DNA from: Bacteroidota bacterium
GTDB taxonomy: Bacteria; Bacteroidota; Ignavibacteria; SZUA-365
DNA length: 64,000 bases
Assembly: GCA_023432805.1 (NCBI GenBank)
Contig: JAEYUG010000081.1
Span: 26,294-90,293, forward strand
Reading direction: 5' to 3'
A model generated the notes under the pieces. The model saw only the letters and a list, made by a program, of their open reading frames with translations. It was not told the origin of the DNA and did not search any database. A program made the translations under genes and the position numbers. Positions within the stretch are counted from its first letter, which is position 1, and each line of letters opens with the position of its first letter. Below are positions 34,392-43,328 of this stretch, in pieces.

Positions 34392-36689
34392 TCACGGCGC
34401 GACAGTCGTCGGAAGCATCCGGATCCACGTGCGCGAGCTTCCGTTGCCGTCTTCGAGTGTCGAGAGCGCGACCATGATCTCGCCGACTGCGGATTCCGCT
34501 GTCGCACGCGCATCCTTGCCCGTGAGGAGACCCCCGATCGTCGCCCCGAGATCGGATTCTGGCGAGATGATCGTCGAGGGGACCGACTGCGCGGGCACAT
34601 CGGCGACGCCGACAAGACGACACGCTGCAGCATTGTGCAGCACGATAGCGCCCTCCGTGAAAAACTGCTCGATGCGCTTGTCCTTGCGCGCGCGCGATGC
34701 GGGAGTGGGATGAACCACGCAGAGCAAGCCCTCCGGTATGTCGTCGAGCACGGCGGCAGAGGCCGGGACCTCGCGGTTCGCCGTCGCCGCTCTCTCGATC
34801 CCTTCCGGCTGCGCCACATACAGCAGCTCGGTCAGCTCGTCGCGCTGACGGATGGGAAGAATGCGCCACGTCCACGCAGCGGTGCTGCCGTCGAACGAGG
34901 TCCATGTTTCCTGATGGGGGGATGACAGGTCCTCGCCCATCGCCGCGTCGTCCACTCGATCATACAGATCGCGATGCATGTGCGTATGCAGATAGTCCGA
35001 CAGGAAGCTGCCGGTGACGCCACTCTTTCGGAAGGGTTGGTCGAGCATGTTGCAGTAGGCGCGATTCGCGTCGATCGTGGTGTAGGGTGCGCGCACCTCG
35101 AACAGGCAGTAGGCAGTCGGTACCGCATCGCGCAGTGCGGAGACGATGGTCGCCGTGCGCGCAGACTCCGCCGCGATGCGCCGGATTTCCTCGCGATTGA
35201 TAATGCTCTCCAGTCCGTAGGCATAGATCTGGAAGATTTCATTGAGCAGCGCCAGCTCTCCTTCGAGGAAGTGATTGCGGTCACGCGCATAGAGGCTGAC
35301 CACCGACACGACGTCGCCGTTGGCGACGATCGGAAACGACGCGGTCGAGAACAATCCCGCCCGCTCGCACTGCTTGCGCCACTGCTGCATGCGGGCATCA
35401 TCCTGCGTGTCCGCGACCACCTGCATCTTCTGCGTCCGTGCCGCCAGACCGATCGGACCGTTCCCATACTCGCCTTCATCCCATCGCACGCGAATTTTCA
35501 GGAGAAAATCCTGCGACTCTCCCATAGCAGTACTGGCCGTCACCTTGTGGTCGTTTTTCTTGATCGTTCCGAACCAGACCAGCGCGTAGTCGCCCGTCGA
35601 CACGAGCGTCTCGCAGACCTTGTGCTCGAGCTCGTGCACGCTGTCGGCGCGTGCCGCGGCAAGACTGATTTCCCTGTGCAGCGTCAGCAGACGTGCTGTA
35701 CGCCGAACGTGCTCCTGATTGTCTTCGGTGACGTTGTGCAGGCGCATGCTCGCGACCGCTCCTGCCAGCACCTTCGATGCATCGAACATCGGTGCCGCAT
35801 TCACCATCAGAAAACGCTGGGTCCCGTCGGGTTGCGACATGGCGATGCGCTTGTTGACGACGGGCATCTCCTCGACCAGCGCAACGGTGACGGGATGGTC
35901 GCTGAAACTCATCTGGTTGCCGCGCATGTCGACGATGCGCCAGCGGGGATCCACGACCGAACGTCCGATGATCTCGCTCTTGGGCAGCCCGAGCAACCGG
36001 TCCGCCGCCGCGTTGGTGTCGACAATGATCCCCTTGGTATCGACGATCACAACACCCTCGTTCACCGCTGCGAGAATCGCACTCTCCCGCATGCCGCCCA
36101 TGGGCATCGAGCTCTCGGTCTGTTCTTCCATGCCGATCATGCGGGCCACGCAGAGCACATAGGTGCGTCCCCGGTACGTGATGTGTGTCGCCGCAATCTC
36201 CTTGGTAATAACGCTGTCGTCGGCGGCCAGGTGTCGCGATTCGAAGGTGATCGCCGTGCGTGATTTCTTCAGGGCGGAGACATGATGCAGCCACGCCGCG
36301 CGTGTCATGTCGCTGTCGAGATCCGTCAGGGACATCCGGTACAGTGCATCACGTTCGTAGCCGAGCGTCTCGGCCATGGACGCACTGCCATAGACAATGC
36401 GTCCAGTATCGGTCACGAGAAACAATTCGTCGCCTTCAACATCGGGAGCGAACTCGAGCAGTTCCTTCTCGTTGAACGAACTGGCAGCGCTTGCGGTGTC
36501 GAGCTGTTCGAGGCGCTGCTGAAGGAGCTGGAGCTCGCCGACGAGTTCCTGTTTCGTGTGTTCGGAAATGCGTGTCATGGTGTGCGGCTGGTCAATGGGG
36601 GATCCGATCACGCGCTGGTGGGGCGCGAAGGACCGAACGTCGTCGTGCGGTTCGGCATTCTGCTGAATGCGCCGCTGTGAGGTGTTCAT
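34392..36689 (-). CDS. Multi-PAS/GAF signalling protein without a recognisable output domain
   Basis: 765 residues, soluble. A coiled-coil-like N-terminus (QELVGELQLLQQRLEQLDTA) is followed by a PAS domain (LFLVTDTGRIVYGSASMAETLG) and a second PAS (ILAAVNEGVVIVDTKGIIVD, RLLGLPKSEIIG, RRTARLLTLHREISLA linker). A GAF domain then covers residues ~335-500 (ALVWFGTIKKNDHKVTAS, ATRTQKMQVVADTQDD-like, FSTASFPIVANGDVVSVVSL). A further PAS-like region runs from ~515 to 640 (ATIVSALRDAVPTAYCLFEV). The last ~120 residues (LPEGLLCVVHPTP-like) form a degenerate segment. No histidine kinase, GGDEF, EAL, HTH or phosphatase domain is visible. It might pass its signal to another protein by dimerisation. Start 36689; ATG 36578 is an alternative. 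Confidence 0.75.
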   Translation of the reverse strand: MNTSQRRIQQNAEPHDDVRSFAPHQRVIGSPIDQPHTMTRISEHTKQELVGELQLLQQRLEQLDTASAASSFNEKELLEFAPDVEGDELFLVTDTGRIVYGSASMAETLGYERDALYRMSLTDLDSDMTRAAWLHHVSALKKSRTAITFESRHLAADDSVITKEIAATHITYRGRTYVLCVARMIGMEEQTESSMPMGGMRESAILAAVNEGVVIVDTKGIIVDTNAAADRLLGLPKSEIIGRSVVDPRWRIVDMRGNQMSFSDHPVTVALVEEMPVVNKRIAMSQPDGTQRFLMVNAAPMFDASKVLAGAVASMRLHNVTEDNQEHVRRTARLLTLHREISLAAARADSVHELEHKVCETLVSTGDYALVWFGTIKKNDHKVTASTAMGESQDFLLKIRVRWDEGEYGNGPIGLAARTQKMQVVADTQDDARMQQWRKQCERAGLFSTASFPIVANGDVVSVVSLYARDRNHFLEGELALLNEIFQIYAYGLESIINREEIRRIAAESARTATIVSALRDAVPTAYCLFEVRAPYTTIDANRAYCNMLDQPFRKSGVTGSFLSDYLHTHMHRDLYDRVDDAAMGEDLSSPHQETWTSFDGSTAAWTWRILPIRQRDELTELLYVAQPEGIERAATANREVPASAAVLDDIPEGLLCVVHPTPASRARKDKRIEQFFTEGAIVLHNAAACRLVGVADVPAQSVPSTIISPESDLGATIGGLLTGKDARATAESAVGEIMVALSTLEDGNGSSRTWIRMLPTTVAP

Positions 36690-36895
36690 GAGTCGGAAAT
36701 CTTCAATGCCGGTGCGATTTCACCGATCGCGTGCATGCAATAGTTCCGCGAAACGGAACCGGACGTGAGTCCCTCCCCTTGCTGCATCGAACCGGGCGTA
36801 CGGCACGAACATCCCGCGCCAAACCTACGACAGAACCGCGACGTGCGCAAACAGTTCTGCAGCCGCGTCGTGCACGGCTTCCCCCGGAGGCACCC

Positions 36896-38521
36896 TCAAC
36901 GCAGAATCGTCACGAGCCTTCCTGCGACGGTGCCGCGCTGTGCTCCATCCCCCAGCCCCTCGCGCTGCATGCGCACGAGATAGGTTCCTGCAGGCAGATG
37001 GGATGTGTCGAGAGGAAGCGTCAGCGTGCCCCTGGCGCACCATCCGTCGTGGAGCGTCGCCAGGGTATGCCCGACCATGTCGTGCACGCGCACCGTCACG
37101 TGGGAAGCCTCCGCGATGTCGAGCACCACGCGTGCGTCGCCACTGGTACCGGGTGCGACCGGGTTGGGACGGATCTCGAACTGCATCCGGCCGGACGGAG
37201 GTGGTGCGCGGTCGACGGGGACGGTCGCATCGATGAGTGCGGTGTGGATCGACAAATCGGTGTTGTGCAACCGCGTCCAGATGGGACGCACGCGCCCGTC
37301 GTAGGCGGCGACGCAGTTGTAGTCGCCCATGAAGACGAACGGGGTCGGGAAGAAGGTGGATCCGGCGATGCGTTCGTTGCGGAAGGTCACGCCCCCATCT
37401 GTGGAACGGGCGAGATAGACGTCGGTCGTGTCGCTGGCATAGTTGCGGCGGTCATAGAAGACGATGGCGAGTTCACCGGTGATCGGGTCCACGGCTGCCC
37501 AGGTGAAGAACTGCTCGCAACCGTTGCGCAGGGGATCGTCGTTGACGCGGATGGGGGCGCTCCACGTGTCGCCGCGGTCGGTCGAACGGACGATGAAGAC
37601 GTCGTGGTCGCCGTTGCGGGCATCCACCCAGTTCACGTACAACGTGCCGCGCGTGGGTGCCGATGAGATGTCGGCCACAGTAATGGGAAGGCCGTTGGCG
37701 CGGTAGACGCCGCTGATGTCAACGTCCCACCCACCGGGCATGTCGCTGATGATGCGGTCGGTGCCCCATGTGAGGCCGGCGTCGAAGGAGCGGTCGAAGA
37801 CGAGACCATCGGGACCTGCCCATGCGACGTAGATCTCACCGCCGGGACCTACGGCGGGCACTGCGCCTTCGACGGTGTTGTCACTGTCGACGGCATCGCC
37901 GGCGACATCGCTGATGCGCACGTACGGGTCGAAGGTCTCGCCGTGGTCGGTCGAACGGGCAAAAACGATGACGCTGCTATCGGTGGGTGCGCTGCTGCCG
38001 TATCGTGTGAAATCGGTCCATGTCGCGTAGATGTTGCCGCGGGTGGGGGTCGTCGTCATGTCGGCCACGAGCCACTCCTTGTCCTGCAGGCTCGAGTTGA
38101 AGAGGCTGCCGGGGCGCGCCTGCGGCGAACTCGGTCCCTTGAGCTTGACGCCAGACGACCATGTCAGACCTCCATCGAGACTGCGGCGCACGGTGATGGC
38201 GTCCCATCCGACGGTCAGATGCGCGAAGAATGCCCGGCCGTCGGCATCGAAGATCACGCAGGGATCGCCGTAGGTGTCATTCGGAAGCTGCGATTGGGTC
38301 CACGTCGCACCGCCGTCAAAGGATCGGAACACGAAGCGAAGATTGGCGCCAGCAATGATGTTGTCGGGATTGGTCGGATTGATCGCGATCGCGACTTCTT
38401 CGGGTTTCGAACCGGGAACGTCGATGCGCACGGTGGTCGGCTGTGCAGTGAGCATGACGGGTGCGAACGCGAGCATGAGGAGGGCTGCGTGGCCTGCCTT
38501 GCGGAGGAGGGCGAAGCTCAT
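36896..38521 (-). CDS. Secreted sialidase-like BNR-repeat protein with T9SS-type C-terminal domain
   Basis: 541 residues. The signal peptide ends at LTA-QPTT. Residues ~30-430 form a six-bladed sialidase-like propeller with repeated Asp boxes (RSFDGGATWTQ, RRSLDGGLTWSS, RSTDHGETFDP, RSTDRGDTWSAP, RSTDGGVTF). The C-terminal ~85 residues (MQFEIRPNPVAPGTSGD, HDMVGHTLATLHDG, LPAGTYLVRMQ) are the T9SS/FlgD-like sorting module. The Arg triad of true sialidases is not obvious, so a carbohydrate-binding or structural role is as likely as an enzyme. The protein is exported and surface-bound or released. Confidence 0.82.
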   Translation of the reverse strand: MSFALLRKAGHAALLMLAFAPVMLTAQPTTVRIDVPGSKPEEVAIAINPTNPDNIIAGANLRFVFRSFDGGATWTQSQLPNDTYGDPCVIFDADGRAFFAHLTVGWDAITVRRSLDGGLTWSSGVKLKGPSSPQARPGSLFNSSLQDKEWLVADMTTTPTRGNIYATWTDFTRYGSSAPTDSSVIVFARSTDHGETFDPYVRISDVAGDAVDSDNTVEGAVPAVGPGGEIYVAWAGPDGLVFDRSFDAGLTWGTDRIISDMPGGWDVDISGVYRANGLPITVADISSAPTRGTLYVNWVDARNGDHDVFIVRSTDRGDTWSAPIRVNDDPLRNGCEQFFTWAAVDPITGELAIVFYDRRNYASDTTDVYLARSTDGGVTFRNERIAGSTFFPTPFVFMGDYNCVAAYDGRVRPIWTRLHNTDLSIHTALIDATVPVDRAPPPSGRMQFEIRPNPVAPGTSGDARVVLDIAEASHVTVRVHDMVGHTLATLHDGWCARGTLTLPLDTSHLPAGTYLVRMQREGLGDGAQRGTVAGRLVTILR

Positions 38522-38591
38522 GGGGAATCCTGCAATGACTGAAACCGGCTGAGGGAAGCCGGACGCAAGTCAACGCTATCTGCCGGGATGA

Positions 38592-39305
38592 TCAGGCGGT
38601 GCCGTTGAGTGCGGAAAAGACGTTGAACGTAAAATAGACTCCGAACCCGATGATGACAAGGGCGGTAACCGTGCCTGCCCTCTTGATGAATGTTGGCGAA
38701 AGGGAATGGCGGCGGCTTCGCACGAACAGCGCAAGGCCGAGGAACCAGGCAAAGCTGCCGACGCCGGTGGCCAGTGAGAACAGGACCTTGTCCCAGAAGG
38801 AGCCGACAAGCATCCCATGCGCCGACACGAAGCTGAGTACGGCGGTCCACGAAACGAAGAGCGTGGGATTCGCCAGTGCCATGGTCACACCGAGCAGCAC
38901 AAAGTAGTGCCGCCGTTCGAAAGATTCGCGCTGATGCTCGAGATGCTCCCGGGTGGCATGCTTCTGCGTCTCAGGCGTGAGCTGGGGACCTTCCTTCGCG
39001 TCCCGCGTTTTGCGGCGCTCGCCCACGAGCATGGAGACGCCGTACAACATGAGCAGGATCGAGAGACCGACCTGGACCCAGGGATTCCCCAGCCAGGGGG
39101 ACACGAGGGAAATGAAACCGAGCGTGATGACCAGACAGTAGACAATGTCGATGATCACCGACCCGACCGCCACATGCAGACCCTTCCGGGTGTGACCTGT
39201 CAGGGTCTGCTGGGCGACGTAGATCGAAATGGGACCGAGGGGAATTGTGATGATGACACCGACCACAAGTCCGATGAAGAGGCTGTACAGAAGATCCATG
39301 GGCAC
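38592..39305 (-). CDS. LysE-family amino-acid exporter
   Basis: 237 residues with six helices. The N-terminus LYSLFIGLVVGVIITIPLGP contains the PxGP motif of LysE/RhtB exporters. A long cytoplasmic loop (ERRKTRDAKEGPQLTPETQK onward, ~45 residues) separates helices 3 and 4. Helix 4 contains LLGVTMALANPTLFVSW (NP pair). The last helices read LATGVGSFAWFLGLALFV and TALVIIGFGVYFTFNVF. It probably exports amino acids or related small compounds; the substrate cannot be inferred. A second ATG at 39299 gives a start two codons shorter. Confidence 0.85.
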   Translation of the reverse strand: MPMDLLYSLFIGLVVGVIITIPLGPISIYVAQQTLTGHTRKGLHVAVGSVIIDIVYCLVITLGFISLVSPWLGNPWVQVGLSILLMLYGVSMLVGERRKTRDAKEGPQLTPETQKHATREHLEHQRESFERRHYFVLLGVTMALANPTLFVSWTAVLSFVSAHGMLVGSFWDKVLFSLATGVGSFAWFLGLALFVRSRRHSLSPTFIKRAGTVTALVIIGFGVYFTFNVFSALNGTA

Positions 39306-39359
39306 TGGAAGTATCCGCGATGCAGCGGCCGGAAAGGCCGAAACAAAAATGTACGCGAA

Positions 39360-39944
39360 TTATCGCGCCGCGACAAGCGCTTCGATCTTCTCGATCATGG
39401 TGTCGGACATGGGGTCCACCCCCGAATCGAAGCGCGCCACGACCTTGCCCGTGCGGTCGACGAGGAACTTGTTGAAATTCCACTTGATGTCGCCATCGAA
39501 CCCGGTCTGCGTGGTCAGATAGGTGTACAGGGGGTGCATGTCCCCACCCTTCACACTGATCTTCGCGAACATGTCGAACGATACACCGAACGTCGTCTCG
39601 CAGAACTTCTGGATCTCCTCATTCGTCCCAGGCTCCTGTGCTCCGAAATTATTCGCCGGAAACGCGAGGATGCGCAATCCCTTCTCCCTGTAGGCATCAT
39701 GCAACTGCTCAAGGGTCTTGTACTGCTTCGTGTACCCGCACTTCGAGGCGGTGTTGACGATCAGGAGCACCTGGCCCTTGTAGTCGCCCAGCGGCTTCTT
39801 CTCGCCGTCGATGGTTTCCATTGTGAACGAATAGACGCCCTGCATGGTGGATTTCCCGCCTTTTTCTGTCTGTGCAACGAGTGACTGCGCGGCGCCTGCG
39901 ACGAGCATGACGAGCAACAGAACACGTGTGAATGAGTGCTTCAT
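39360..39944 (-). CDS. Glutathione peroxidase family protein, exported
   Basis: 194 residues. A signal peptide (MKHSFTRVLLLVMLVAGAAQSLVA) puts it in the periplasm. The GPx core is complete: peroxidatic Cys in NTASKCGYTKQY, Gln in FPANNFGAQEPG, Trp/Asn in DIKWNFNKFLVDRTG. It lacks the dimer-interface insert and contains Cys rather than selenocysteine, as in thioredoxin-dependent bacterial GPx. FCETTFGVSF may hold the resolving Cys. It reduces peroxides or lipid hydroperoxides. AAGGAA lies five bases before ATG 39944. Confidence 0.92.
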   Translation of the reverse strand: MKHSFTRVLLLVMLVAGAAQSLVAQTEKGGKSTMQGVYSFTMETIDGEKKPLGDYKGQVLLIVNTASKCGYTKQYKTLEQLHDAYREKGLRILAFPANNFGAQEPGTNEEIQKFCETTFGVSFDMFAKISVKGGDMHPLYTYLTTQTGFDGDIKWNFNKFLVDRTGKVVARFDSGVDPMSDTMIEKIEALVAAR

Positions 39945-39996
39945 GAGATTCCTTGCATGATGAGTAGCCATACAACACCGATCCGACGCAGATGGT

Positions 39997-41376
39997 TCAC
40001 GGACAGGCCCGCGCGAATGCCTCCATGCGCGCATGCAACTCTGCGACATGCGTGCGATGCTCGGGCTTCATCAGGACGCTGCGAAGCACCGTCGTCCATT
40101 CCTGATCCTCGCCAATCAGGGGATATCTGCTGCGAAGGATGGAGGTGCGGATGCGGAATGTGCTCACATAGACGGGCCGCACGGGGTCGGCCATCGCCAC
40201 CTCGAAGATCGCGCGTGACCGCCGCGAAATATCGGAAGCCACCGCCTCCTCACCCCCGGCGAAATACACGACGATGTCGAGTTCGGGCTCGAGCACCAGA
40301 TACAACTCGCGCGAGGCGCGGATCATGTCGGCCCAGCGCAGCGCCGCTTCGCGGCAGGCGGTGAGAATGGGACCGAGTCCCTGCCCGCGCTCGAGCGGCA
40401 GGCACTCGAGTGTCAGCCACAGTGCAGAGGCCGAGGCGCCCGCCCTCGAACATTCGAGGCTGATCTCGCCAAGATGCAGTTCGTCGGAGGTGAAGTAGGT
40501 GTACGGTGAATCGTGCGCGTAGAAACGTCCCACGGTTGGATCCGCAAAGAGCACGCAGCCGCAGCCGTAGGGCTGCAATCCGTGCTTGTGGGGATCGATG
40601 ACGATGCTGTCGCAGTCGCGCATCGCGCCAAACACATCCGCACGCACGAGAGGATCCTCGCCTGCAGCCAGCAGTGCGAAGAATCCCCCGTAGGCGGCAT
40701 CGGCATGCACGCGCGCGCCATGTGCGCGGGACACGCGCACGATGTCCGGCAGGGGATCGAGCGCGCCCACCCCTGTCGTACCAATCGTCGCCACCACCGT
40801 GCCGATGTTCTCGGAAAGCAGCAGTCGCCTGAGTGCCTCAACGCTCATGCGACCGTTGGCATCGGAGGGAACGGTGAAACAGGTGATGCCCAGCACCTCG
40901 CACATGCGCGCGTGGGTGTAGTGACCCTGATCAGACACGGCAATGGCACGATCGGGATGCAGTCTGCGCGCCACCCAGAGCGCTTCGAGATTGGCCATCG
41001 TCCCGCCGCCGGTCAGATGCCCGAGAAAGGCGCTCCATCCGAACATGCGCGCGATGCGCGCGGTGACATCCTTCTCCATACGCCCGGTGGCGGGACCTCC
41101 GTCGAGCGCGTGGTTGTTGGGATTGATGAGCTGCGCAGCCAGATAACCCAGCACCGCCACGGGGTGCGGAGGCTTGAGCATCTGTCCGGCATATGCGGGA
41201 TGAAAGAAGGGATAGTTGTCGGTGAGCCGTGTGAACAGCTCGTCCAATGCGGTATCCAGGGTCTCGCGCGGGACGTCGAGTGTGGCGTCGGGGGCGAAGG
41301 AATGCCAGCGGGATTCCCATGCGCGATGCCGTGCGAGCATGTCGGGAAGGAGGGCGAGGATGTCGCGTGGATTCAT
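39997..41376 (-). CDS. PLP-dependent group II decarboxylase/aminotransferase-fold protein
   Basis: 459 residues. Fold-type I PLP enzyme of the pyridoxal-dependent decarboxylase family: NYPFFHPAYAGQMLKPPHPV, LTGGGTMANLEALWVAR, ATIGTTGVGALDPLPDI, HADAAYGGFFAL (Asp for PLP N1), and the PLP lysine in VIDPHKHGLQPYGCG. It is closest in pattern to glutamate/aromatic-amino-acid/tyrosine decarboxylases (PF00282). A PF00282 member with HxxYAG rather than the strict GadB motifs makes the substrate uncertain. Its ATG overlaps the stop of the IorA-like gene by ATGA, so the two are translated together. Confidence 0.82.
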   Translation of the reverse strand: MNPRDILALLPDMLARHRAWESRWHSFAPDATLDVPRETLDTALDELFTRLTDNYPFFHPAYAGQMLKPPHPVAVLGYLAAQLINPNNHALDGGPATGRMEKDVTARIARMFGWSAFLGHLTGGGTMANLEALWVARRLHPDRAIAVSDQGHYTHARMCEVLGITCFTVPSDANGRMSVEALRRLLLSENIGTVVATIGTTGVGALDPLPDIVRVSRAHGARVHADAAYGGFFALLAAGEDPLVRADVFGAMRDCDSIVIDPHKHGLQPYGCGCVLFADPTVGRFYAHDSPYTYFTSDELHLGEISLECSRAGASASALWLTLECLPLERGQGLGPILTACREAALRWADMIRASRELYLVLEPELDIVVYFAGGEEAVASDISRRSRAIFEVAMADPVRPVYVSTFRIRTSILRSRYPLIGEDQEWTTVLRSVLMKPEHRTHVAELHARMEAFARACP

Positions 41377-42521
41377 GGCAATGCCTGCACGAGTCGTCCG
41401 ACGCGATCGATGAGGATGCTCGGTGTGAGACCGCCGTCTTCGGGGATTCCCCCGAGCGTGCCGGGAAACCGCTTCCCCCAGACGGGCACGATGCGACCCC
41501 CATCCCCATCGTGCATGCGGCGATCCTGCTCGGTGTCGCGGAGAATTTCCTTGACCTGGGTCTCGATGAAGCCGCGCTTCTCCTCGATGACGATGAGGGT
41601 GTCGGTGGAATCGGAAAATCGGAGAAGAATCTCCGGATCCACCGGCCAGGTGCAGCCGAGCTTGAGCATGGGGAAGCGTCCGGCGAGATCCAGCTCCATC
41701 AGGGCGTGCTGCAGGTAGTTCCATGCGTTGCCGCTCGCGATGAAGCCGAGCCGACGGTCGTCGCCCGGTTCGATGATGTTGAGGTGCGCAGCGCGGAGTT
41801 CGGCCATGAAACGGGGCATGCGGCGGTCGATGATGTCCTTCTCCAGCCAGGCGCTGTTGGGCGGCACGCTCACGCGCTCGCGCAGGCGGATCGCGGCCGT
41901 GTCGACGACGGTGCGCTCGTTCATGTTGACGGCGGGATAGCGGTTGGGATGTGCCGCGACGGTGCCGCCGCCGTCGGCCTGGTTGGTCGTGATGATCGAG
42001 CCGACAAGCAGCTGCGCGCGTTCGCCGAGGTCGAAGGCGATGGAGATCCAGTCCTTGATCTCCTGATTCGTCGCGGGCTCGAGCACGGGGATCTTCGCCG
42101 ACGAGAAGGTGTAGCGTGAATCCGCGCCGACCTGCGTGCTCGACAGGGCGGGGTCGTCGCCGGCGATGCAGATCGCCGCGCTGCCGGTTTCCGGGATGGT
42201 GTAGTTGCAGATGGCCAGTCCGTCGAGCGCGACGTAGGCGCCGACGCTCTTGAACACGGTCATCGCACGCACGCCGGGCACGGACATCGCGCCGTGCAGA
42301 ATCGATGCGGACTGGTTCTCGTTGTTGGCGATCACGCCCTTGATGCCGTGGGCTCGGAACAGCTCCTGCTGCGCCTCTATCACGTCGAAGACGTTGGCGA
42401 CCGGCGAGCCGGGATATCCGGTGATGAGCGCCACACCGGCCTCGAGCGCTCCCTTGATCAGGAGCTCGTTTCCGTCATAGACAACGATGCCGCCGTCGGC
42501 CGTGAATCGGTTCTGCTTCAT
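41373..42521 (-). CDS. Indolepyruvate:ferredoxin oxidoreductase alpha-like protein lacking the C-terminal TPP domain
   Basis: 382 residues. It matches the N-terminal half of IorA-type 2-oxoacid:ferredoxin oxidoreductases (POR_N/domain I and II): LLIKGALEAGVALITGYPGS, VIANNENQSASILHGAMSVP, AMTVFKSVGAYVALDGLAIC and AICIAGDDPALSSTQVGADS (the GDDP segment). A domain II follows with LGFIASGNAWNYLQHAL and LGCTWPVDPEILLRFSDST, then IVIEEKRGFIETQVKEIL. Full-length IorA continues with a CPGCPHR-type TPP-binding and ferredoxin-cluster region; this protein stops right where that would start. No second subunit (IorB) is adjacent. A PLP decarboxylase follows immediately (ATGA). Confidence 0.78.
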   Translation of the reverse strand: MKQNRFTADGGIVVYDGNELLIKGALEAGVALITGYPGSPVANVFDVIEAQQELFRAHGIKGVIANNENQSASILHGAMSVPGVRAMTVFKSVGAYVALDGLAICNYTIPETGSAAICIAGDDPALSSTQVGADSRYTFSSAKIPVLEPATNQEIKDWISIAFDLGERAQLLVGSIITTNQADGGGTVAAHPNRYPAVNMNERTVVDTAAIRLRERVSVPPNSAWLEKDIIDRRMPRFMAELRAAHLNIIEPGDDRRLGFIASGNAWNYLQHALMELDLAGRFPMLKLGCTWPVDPEILLRFSDSTDTLIVIEEKRGFIETQVKEILRDTEQDRRMHDGDGGRIVPVWGKRFPGTLGGIPEDGGLTPSILIDRVGRLVQALP

Positions 42522-42641
42522 GCGAAGTGTCGTGCGGGAATGGATGCGTGCTTCTCAACCGTCGAAGATACGAAAGGCAGGGCAGGCGTGCATGCGCCGC
42601 TTGCACCTGAGACATCCGCGCGCGATGTTGAATGTATCCAC

Positions 42642-43313
42642 ATGAACGACATCCCGACGCTTCGACAGCCTCTGCGCTGGCGCATTGCACAGCTTCTCGA
42701 GCTGTGGTGGTGGCGCCGCTATCTGCGCGGCCGCGATGTCGCGTCGTATCATGCATGGAAGCGTTCGTACTGGCGGGACTTCCTCGCGCGCATCGGCGAT
42801 CCTAATCCCCATTCCGCAGAGCGTGTGCTGGATGCGGGGTGTGGTCCCGCCGGTATTTTCATGGCCTTCGACGGTCGCTGCTCGGTCGATGCCGTCGATC
42901 CCCTGCTCGCCTCCTACGAACGGAGGCTTCCGCACTTTGCGCGGGAGATGTACCCGCGCGTGCGGTTTCACACGGGGACGCTGGAGGCGCTCGCTTCCCC
43001 CATCCCTCATGACCGCGTGTACTGCCTCAACGCAATCAACCATGTCGCCGATCTCGACGCGGCCCTCGACGCCCTGGTGGCGGCAGTGCGGGTCGGGGGA
43101 CGGCTCTGCGTGAGCATCGACGCGCATCGTTTCGGCTGGGTGCGCGCCCTCTTCCGCGCGCTGCCCGTCGACGTGCTGCACCCGCACCAGTTCGACGAGC
43201 AGGAATACGCGGCGATGCTGATCGCACGCGGTTGCACCATCGAGCGGCGCATCACCATCCGCAAACAGCTGCTGTTCACCTATGTGCTGCTCGTCGCGCG
43301 TCGCGATGTGTAG
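42642..43313 (+). CDS. Class I SAM-dependent methyltransferase
   Basis: 223 residues. SAM-binding motif I is VLDAGCGPAGIFMAF with SVDAVDPLLASY as motif II. AINHVADLDAALDALVAAVR and GGRLCVSIDAHRFG are motifs III-IV, of the Methyltransf_11/25 kind. The N-terminal ~40 residues are basic/aromatic (WWWRRYLRGRDV). The substrate is unknown. It is divergent from the IorA-like gene and 15 bp upstream of galT, so it may form an operon with galT. Confidence 0.82.
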   Translation: MNDIPTLRQPLRWRIAQLLELWWWRRYLRGRDVASYHAWKRSYWRDFLARIGDPNPHSAERVLDAGCGPAGIFMAFDGRCSVDAVDPLLASYERRLPHFAREMYPRVRFHTGTLEALASPIPHDRVYCLNAINHVADLDAALDALVAAVRVGGRLCVSIDAHRFGWVRALFRALPVDVLHPHQFDEQEYAAMLIARGCTIERRITIRKQLLFTYVLLVARRDV

Positions 43314-43328
43314 GAAGGAGAGGATCGG

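Noticed and set aside
32944..34713. 589-codon open frame on the plus strand opposite alr and the PAS/GAF gene
   Set aside because: Covers the antisense of a clear alanine racemase. Composition is Arg/His-rich and without domain.
41373..42521. Frameshift as the reason for the missing IorA C-terminal half
   Set aside because: No CPGCPHR-like or TPP-binding motif appears downstream in any frame; the next coding sequence is a complete decarboxylase starting at the overlapping ATGA.
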